Source: AP-15 sp963797115
GTDB taxonomy: Bacteria; Pseudomonadota; Alphaproteobacteria; ATCC43930; CGMCC-115725
DNA: 64,000 nt
NCBI GenBank assembly: GCA_963797115.1
Contig: CAWCOH010000001.1
Location: 1-64,000, forward strand
Direction: 5' to 3'
Below the pieces are notes generated by a model, which was not told where the DNA came from, searched no databases, and saw nothing but the letters and a program-made list of their open reading frames with translations. Below are positions 59,313 through 64,000 of this stretch, one piece after another. The position numbers and the translations under genes were made by a program. Within the stretch, counting starts at the first letter, position 1. Each line of letters opens with the position of its first letter.

Positions 59313-60518
59313 ATGGATCTCCGCTTCACCGACGAAGAGCTCGCGTTCCGCGACGAGGTGCGGGCGTTCTTCCGCACCGCTCTGCCTGACAGCATTCGCG
59401 ACAAGCTCGTCGCCAACAAGGGGCTCGCCAAGGACGACATCGTCACTTGGCAGCGCATCCTCAACGCCAAGGGGTGGGCGGTGGCGAATTGGCCCGTCGA
59501 ATGGGGCGGCACCGGTTGGACTCCGGTTCAGCAATACATGTTCCAGCAGGAGCTGCAAATGACCCCGGCGCCGCAGCCGCTTGGCTTCGGCGTCACGATG
59601 GTCGGACCGGTTATGATCGCTTTCGGCTCCGAAGAGCAGAAGAAGCGCTTTCTGCCGCGGATCGCCAATCTCGACGATTGGTGGTGCCAGGGCTTTTCCG
59701 AACCAGGCGCTGGCTCCGACCTGGCCTCACTGCGCACCTCGGCCAAGCGCGACGGCGACCACTACGTCGTCAATGGCCAGAAGACCTGGACGACCTTGGC
59801 GCAGCATGCCGACTGGATCTTCTGCTTGGTGCGCACCGAGCCGGGGGCCAAGAAACAGGAGGGGATATCCTTTCTGCTGATCGATATGCAAACGCCCGGG
59901 ATCACGGTTCGCCCGATCGTCACGATCGATGGCGGGCGCGAGGTCAACGAAGTGTTCTTCGACGACGTGAAGGTTCCAGGCGAAAACCTCGTCGGCGAGG
60001 AGAACAAGGGTTGGGACTACGCGAAATATCTGCTCGGCCGCGAGCGCACCGGGATTGCCCGGGTCGGCTTCTCCAAGGAGCGCATCAGGCGGATCAAGGA
60101 GCTCGCCGCGACCGAGCGCGCCGGCGACAAGCCGCTGATCGAGGACGAACGCTTCCGCGAGAAGCTCGCCGCGGTCGAGGTCGAGCTGAAGGCGCTCGAG
60201 ATGACCCAGCTGCGCGTCGTCGCAGCGGAGCGCAGCCGCGTCGGCAACAAGCCCGACCCGGCGTCATCGATCCTCAAGATCAAGGGCTCGGAAATCCAGC
60301 AGGCGACGACCGAGCTGCTGCTCGAAATCGTCGGTCCCTACGCCATGCCGTACCAGCCCGAGCATGACGAGGAGGAGCGGTGGAACGAGCCGGCGATCGG
60401 ACCCGAATGGGCCGGCCCCATAGCTCCCACCTATTTCAATACGCGCAAGGTGTCGATCTACGGCGGCACCAACGAGATCCAGAAGAACATCATCGCCAAG
60501 GCGATCCTCGGGCTGTGA
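59313..60518 (+). CDS. acyl-CoA dehydrogenase 1
   Basis: FAD-dependent acyl-CoA dehydrogenase of 401 residues. It starts MDLRFTDEELAFRDEVRAFF, with WPVEWGGTGWTPVQQYMF (residues about 59-76), the FAD/substrate motif WWCQGFSEPGAGSDLASLRT near 123-142 (the usual YAxTEPxAGSD is CQGFSEPGAGSD), NGQKTWTTLAQHADWIFCLVRT and the terminal YGGTNEIQKNIIAKAILGL. This subclass is larger-substrate or CoA-thioester specific and often forms heteromers with a second dehydrogenase, which follows here after a repeat. An oxidase partner or substrate is not indicated. Confidence 0.92.
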   Translation: MDLRFTDEELAFRDEVRAFFRTALPDSIRDKLVANKGLAKDDIVTWQRILNAKGWAVANWPVEWGGTGWTPVQQYMFQQELQMTPAPQPLGFGVTMVGPVMIAFGSEEQKKRFLPRIANLDDWWCQGFSEPGAGSDLASLRTSAKRDGDHYVVNGQKTWTTLAQHADWIFCLVRTEPGAKKQEGISFLLIDMQTPGITVRPIVTIDGGREVNEVFFDDVKVPGENLVGEENKGWDYAKYLLGRERTGIARVGFSKERIRRIKELAATERAGDKPLIEDERFREKLAAVEVELKALEMTQLRVVAAERSRVGNKPDPASSILKIKGSEIQQATTELLLEIVGPYAMPYQPEHDEEERWNEPAIGPEWAGPIAPTYFNTRKVSIYGGTNEIQKNIIAKAILGL

Positions 60519-60535
60519 CAACGGTCGAGCCGAAG

Positions 60536-60668
60536 GCCCCTCACCCGCCTCGCTACGCTCGGCACCCTCTCCCGCGGAGCGGGAGAGGGGCTGGAAGTCG
60601 CACATCCCAAAGCCCCTCTCCCGCAGTGCGGGAGAGGGGGGACCCAGCCCGGGGGCTGGGTGGGTGAG
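60536..60668. repeat. palindromic repeat pair between acyl-CoA dehydrogenase genes
   Basis: Two similar hairpins occur in tandem: CCCTCTCCCGCGGAGCGGGAGAGGG near 60570 and CCCTCTCCCGCAGTGCGGGAGAGGG near 60614, with outer arms CCTCACCC (60540) and GGGTGAGG (60661). This is a compound extragenic repeat known by type in proteobacteria. It separates two genes of one presumed operon and may stabilise the upstream transcript. Confidence 0.7.
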
Positions 60669-60702
60669 GGCGGTGCGCGTCGAACAAACAGGGCGTTGAG
60701 CG

Positions 60703-61851
60703 ATGGATTTCGATCTGACCGAGGAGCAGCGGCTACTCAAGGAGAGCCTCGACCGCCTGCTCGGCGACCGCTACGCGTTCGAGCAGCGCAAGGGTTACGG
60801 GGAGTCCCCGGAGGGCTGGAGCCGCGAGCTGTGGGCGCAATACGCCGAGCTCGGCCTGCTCGGGCTGCCCTTCGCGGAGCAATATGGCGGCTCGGCGGGC
60901 GGTCCCGTCGAGACGATGATCGCGATGGAGGCTTTCGGACGCGCCTTGGCGCTCGAACCGTTCTTTGCAACCGTAGTGCTGGGCGGCGGGTTCCTTCGCC
61001 ATGGCGGCGACGGCGGGCAGTGCGCCGATCTTATTCCCAGGATCGCCGACGGCAGCCTGATACTTGCTTTCGCCCAGGTCGAGAGGCACTCGCGCTACGA
61101 TCTCGCCGACATCTCGACGGCCGCGGTGCGCGATGGCGCCGCCTGGGTGCTGGACGGCGAAAAGGGTGTCGTGCTGCATGGCGACACCGCTGACAAGCTG
61201 ATCGTCACCGCGCGAGTCGCCGGTGGGCAGCGCGACCGCGACGGTGTCGGCGTCTTTATCGTCGATGCCAAGGCCGCGGGGGTGTCGAGGCGCGGCTATC
61301 CCACTCAGGATGGTTTGCGTGCCGCGGAGGTCAGCTTGGCGACGGTGCGGGTCGGACCGGAGGGTGTGCTCGGCGAGCCTGGGGCCGCACTGCCCCTTGT
61401 CGAGCGGGTCGTCGACGAGGCGATCGCGGCACTGTGCGCCGAGGCGGTGGGTGCCATGGCCTCGATGCACGAGCTGACCGTCGAGTACCTCAAGACGCGC
61501 CGCCAATTCGGGCGCGAGATCGGCAGCTTTCAAATCCTCCAGCACCGCGCCGTCGACATGCTGATAGCCTTGGAGCAAGCCCGCAGCATGGCGATGTTCG
61601 CGACAATGATGGCTTCAGAGGAGAGTGCCGCAGAACGCCGCAACGCCCTCTCGGCCGCAAAGGTGCAAATCGGCCGTTCCGGCAGGCTGATCGGCCAGCA
61701 AGCGGTCCAGCTGCATGGCGGCATCGGCATGACCATTGAGTACAAGGTCGGCCATTACTTCAAACGCACGACGATGATCGACACGATGTTCGGTGATGCC
61801 GACTTTCATTTGCGGGAGCTCGCCCGCCGCGGCGCGTCGCCGGCCGGATAA
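60703..61851 (+). CDS. acyl-CoA dehydrogenase 2
   Basis: A second FAD-dependent dehydrogenase, 382 residues, starting MDFDLTEEQRLLKESLDRLL. The N-terminal helices include LGLLGLPFAEQYGGSAGG near residue 47. The usual FAD-contact motif is reduced to ILAFAQVERHSRYDLADIST. C-terminal marks are TRRQFGREIGSFQILQHRAVDML near 266 and LHGGIGMTIEYKVGHYFKRTTMID near 337, where the His-Gly-Gly-Ile-Gly loop binds FAD. The weakened motif suggests that this subunit may act as the partner in a heterotetramer with the preceding dehydrogenase, as in steroid-type pairs; this is an inference. Confidence 0.9.
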   Translation: MDFDLTEEQRLLKESLDRLLGDRYAFEQRKGYGESPEGWSRELWAQYAELGLLGLPFAEQYGGSAGGPVETMIAMEAFGRALALEPFFATVVLGGGFLRHGGDGGQCADLIPRIADGSLILAFAQVERHSRYDLADISTAAVRDGAAWVLDGEKGVVLHGDTADKLIVTARVAGGQRDRDGVGVFIVDAKAAGVSRRGYPTQDGLRAAEVSLATVRVGPEGVLGEPGAALPLVERVVDEAIAALCAEAVGAMASMHELTVEYLKTRRQFGREIGSFQILQHRAVDMLIALEQARSMAMFATMMASEESAAERRNALSAAKVQIGRSGRLIGQQAVQLHGGIGMTIEYKVGHYFKRTTMIDTMFGDADFHLRELARRGASPAG

Positions 61852-61853
61852 GA

Positions 61854-62534
61854 TTGAACGCCGAGGTGATACTCGCCTGCCCGGCTTGCCGCATCCGTTA
61901 TCTCGTCGACGAGCAGGATCTGAACCGACCGACGGGCCGCATCTTGCGCTGCGCAAGTTGCGGCCACACCTGGCGCCAGCCCCAACCCCTGGTGATCCTC
62001 GACCGCGAGCCGACGACGCATTCCGTCGCGGCGCGCATCGAACCGGAGCTCGGCGTGCCGCCCAGACCTGGCCCCTTGTCGGCGCCAGTCCCACAACGGC
62101 ACCCACGTCGGCGTTCGGCGGTTGGTCGGGTCATCCTCAGTTTGGTGCTTGCATCACTCGTCGTTGGCGTTTTCGTAGCTATCATCGCTCGCAGCGACGT
62201 CATAGCGATGTGGCCGGCGGCCGCCCGGCTCTATGCCTTGGTGGGCCTGCCGACAACATCGCCCGGGCCCAGGCTCGAGCTGGGGGAGGTCGTCCCGACG
62301 CGCACCGCCGAGGGACTGATCGTCGAGGGTGATATCACCAACGCCGGGAGCACGGCGCGCGAGGTGCCACGGCTTCGGGTGGCGCTGCGCGGCCCGGACG
62401 AAAAGGAGACCCAGTTCAAGATCATCGATCCGCCCAAAGCGCGGCTGGTGCCAGGCGAGACCGCGCATTTCAAAACCTCGTTCGACCATGCCGACGAGAC
62501 CGCGACCGTCAAGGTGTCGTTCGCCCCACGCTAA
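61854..62534 (+). CDS. zinc-ribbon/DUF3426 membrane protein
   Basis: A 226-residue protein with an N-terminal MJ0042-type zinc ribbon: CPACRIRYLVDEQDL and CASCGHTWRQPQP (the four cysteines near residues 8, 11, 35 and 38). After a Pro/Arg-rich linker a transmembrane helix (VILSLVLASLVVGVFVAIIA) leads to a DUF3426-type beta domain: RTAEGLIVEGDITNAGSTAREVP, LRVALRGPDEKETQFKIIDPP and ETAHFKTSFDHADETATVKVSF (cited in part). TTG 61854 is the only start before the zinc ribbon and is two bases after the dehydrogenase stop. In alphaproteobacteria such genes often lie by ftsE; here the context differs. Confidence 0.85.
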   Translation: MNAEVILACPACRIRYLVDEQDLNRPTGRILRCASCGHTWRQPQPLVILDREPTTHSVAARIEPELGVPPRPGPLSAPVPQRHPRRRSAVGRVILSLVLASLVVGVFVAIIARSDVIAMWPAAARLYALVGLPTTSPGPRLELGEVVPTRTAEGLIVEGDITNAGSTAREVPRLRVALRGPDEKETQFKIIDPPKARLVPGETAHFKTSFDHADETATVKVSFAPR

Positions 62535-62923
62535 GTTGCGAATGGATCATCCATAAAATAGCCTAATTGACGCCGTATACGAACGCCGATAGCGGCGCCC
62601 ATGCAAATGGCCGAACCTTCTGAATCCACCACCTGGTCGCCCCGGTGTACGGCCTTGCCGCGCTGGGCCCTTTCAACCCGAAGAGGAGTTCCCGTTGCAG
62701 ACCCGCTGCAGGTGCAGCGGGCCGTCATATGTCGAGCAACCATACATTGTAGGATGCTCGACCCGGCATCGGACACACGACCGGCAGGGTGGAAAAAAAC
62801 TTGTAACGTTGGCGAAAAGCGGGCGCCCATGGCAGGAATGGGTTCGATTGTTCGCCCGGACAACAACAGGAAGCGGCCGCGGTGGGCGAACCATCTGAGT
62901 GCCTCAGCAGTAGGTAGGTGACC
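62535..62923 (+). other. intergenic region with two inverted repeats before the amidohydrolase
   Basis: No gene is recognised in these 389 bases. An open frame at 62601-62921 has no motif or ribosome binding site. Two inverted repeats are visible: CCCGCTGCA/TGCAGCGGG with a two-base loop (62702-62721), and GTCGAGCA/TGCTCGAC with a 16-base loop (62731-62762). They are candidates for operator or mobile-element end sequences. Confidence 0.4.
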
Positions 62924-64000
62924 ATGTCTGCCATTCTGTTTCGAAACGCCAACCTCATAGTCGAGGGGCACACAAGACCGCAGACCGGGTTCGATGTGCT
63001 GGTAAAGGCCAATTACATCGATTCGGTGTCTTCGTCCTCGATCGAGCCTGGCGATGCAGCCGTTATCGATGTTACCGGTAAGACCCTTATGCCGGGGCTT
63101 ATTGACGCACACGCGCATATCACGGGACTTACGTTAAGTCCAAAAAACATTTCTTATCCTGCATCTGAGATTATCTTGGCTGCCGCAAGTTATTTGCGCA
63201 ACAGCTTGATGGATGGGTTCACCACAATTCGCGAGGCTGGCGGCGCGGATTACTCGATCGCTCGACTATTGGCCGAGGGAACACTAGTGGGGCCGAGACT
63301 CTTCTACTCTGGTAAGGCGCTGACCCAGACGGGCGGAGGCGCCGATTTCCGGACGCCCAATGAGCTCATCGACCCATGCGGTCACATCAGTCCATTCTCC
63401 ATTATGTCGGTTATCGCCGATGGAGTCGACGAGGTGCGTAAGGCTGCACGAGAGGAGTTGCGAAAAGGAGCGAGTCAAATCAAGTTGTTCGCGTCCGGTG
63501 GCGTCGTATTTCCGTCGGAGGGTCATTCGACGATCTACGAATATTCCGAGCCGGAATTGAAAGCTATTGTCGAAGAAGCTACGTCTCGTAGTACTTACGT
63601 GATGGCCCATGTCTATACGAACGATGGGATTAGGCGGTGCCTCCAAGCCGGGGTACGGTCCATCGAGCACGGCAATTTCGCTAGCGAAGAAACGATCGCG
63701 ATGATGCCCGAGTACAGCGCTTATTTGGATCCCACGTTCGTTTCTCTTGTCCAACGCATCGAGAGCGCGAGCGAGACCGGACTTTCCGATGCGATCGTCG
63801 ATAATCTCAAACGAACGGTATCTCGTGGAAAACAAGTCTACGAATGGGCCAGGATGTACAATGTTCCGATTGCTTTTGGCACCGATTTATGGGGACCGGA
63901 AGCGCAAGAATCCCAGCTCCGAGAATTTGAAATCAGAATGGAATTCAACTCTTCGGCTAATATTATCCGAGCTGCCACGATTACGAACGCGGCACTTCTG
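62924..64000 (+). CDS. metal-dependent amidohydrolase, 3' partial
   Basis: A member of the amidohydrolase superfamily (imidazolonepropionase/prolidase-like), open to the right end after 359 codons. Metal ligands are visible: His63 and His65 in DAHAHITG, Lys187 in SQIKLFASGG (the carboxylated bridge), His229 in VMAHVYTND, His249 in SIEHGNF and Asp321 in AFGTDLWG. It hydrolyses a cyclic amide, peptide or related bond; the substrate is unknown. ATG 62924 follows GTAGGTAGG. Third codon positions are much richer in A and T than in the genes on its left, and the two inverted repeats lie just upstream, so recent acquisition is plausible. Confidence 0.88.
   Translation, partial: MSAILFRNANLIVEGHTRPQTGFDVLVKANYIDSVSSSSIEPGDAAVIDVTGKTLMPGLIDAHAHITGLTLSPKNISYPASEIILAAASYLRNSLMDGFTTIREAGGADYSIARLLAEGTLVGPRLFYSGKALTQTGGGADFRTPNELIDPCGHISPFSIMSVIADGVDEVRKAAREELRKGASQIKLFASGGVVFPSEGHSTIYEYSEPELKAIVEEATSRSTYVMAHVYTNDGIRRCLQAGVRSIEHGNFASEETIAMMPEYSAYLDPTFVSLVQRIESASETGLSDAIVDNLKRTVSRGKQVYEWARMYNVPIAFGTDLWGPEAQESQLREFEIRMEFNSSANIIRAATITNAALL

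Noticed and set aside
62601..62921. Possible 106-residue gene before the amidohydrolase
   Set aside because: It has no ribosome binding site, no motif, and an Arg/Pro/Trp-rich composition typical of noncoding GC-rich DNA.
1..64000. CRISPR array, rRNA operon, prophage or defence island
   Set aside because: No regular repeat-spacer pattern, rRNA sequence, capsid, integrase or restriction gene was seen.

Overview
The window is GC-rich chromosomal DNA of an alphaproteobacterium, probably Rhodospirillales-like. The reasons are the ftsK-lolA-xth neighbourhood, CnoX with an intact CGPC site, a UbiH-type flavin hydroxylase, a Trm112-like protein beside DUF971, HpnL, a B12-dependent NrdJ, LivKHMGF beside fatty acid oxidation genes, and tRNA genes with encoded CCA. 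The rank is inferred from gene content only.

Layout. (1) Bases 1-9.4 kb hold a decaying P-type conjugation (trb) cluster, trbC-D-E-J-K-L-F-G-I plus DUF2274. trbE carries five frameshifts and trbD one, trbK appears broken, trbL has a compensated shift pair, and the convergent LysR gene has lost its start and is frameshifted. About 0.8 kb of unassignable DNA separates it from the 3' end of tRNA-Gly(GCC) at 10.2 kb, which suggests an old integrative element remnant. (2) 10.3-20.1 kb is housekeeping: an editing deacylase, cnoX, a LON-domain protein, a Trm112-like protein, DUF971, a ubiquinone hydroxylase, ftsK, lolA, puuD-like and xthA. (3) 20.0-36.5 kb is a divergent cluster and the most interesting part. 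Leftward run an ABC exporter with an extraordinary ATPase domain, a stand-alone cyclic-nucleotide-binding protein and a frameshifted methyltransferase. Rightward run four glycosyltransferases (two MurG-like, two GT4), a polysaccharide-deacetylase-like protein, a small membrane protein and a complete peptide/opine-type ABC importer with fused ATPases. (4) 36.5-39.3 kb is a gene-poor scar with palindromic repeats, a broken putative secreted protein and a dead IS1595-family transposase. (5) 39.3-52.2 kb is mixed metabolism and envelope genes: isoaspartyl peptidase, MFS pump, dodecin, tRNA-Leu(CAA), small envelope proteins, hpnL, phosphatases, gnd, tenA, nrdJ, DUF29, plsC and a YdcF-like protein. 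(6) 52.2-62.5 kb is a leftward liv operon facing a rightward beta-oxidation set (bifunctional FadJ-like enzyme, two acyl-CoA dehydrogenases) and a zinc-ribbon/DUF3426 protein. (7) An amidohydrolase of lower GC begins at 62.9 kb and runs off the right end.

How the genes work together. In region 3 the overlapping or closely spaced rightward genes suggest one transcription unit that builds and trims a glycan or glycolipid, with the divergent exporter as the plausible transporter and the family-5 importer for recovery of a solute. The substrate cannot be read from the sequence. In region 6, amino acid uptake and acyl-CoA oxidation are placed together as expected for branched-chain amino acid or fatty acid catabolism. 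Frameshifts are concentrated in region 1 and the IS, but isolated ones in a methyltransferase and a small membrane protein (the latter at an A-tract) could be assembly errors.
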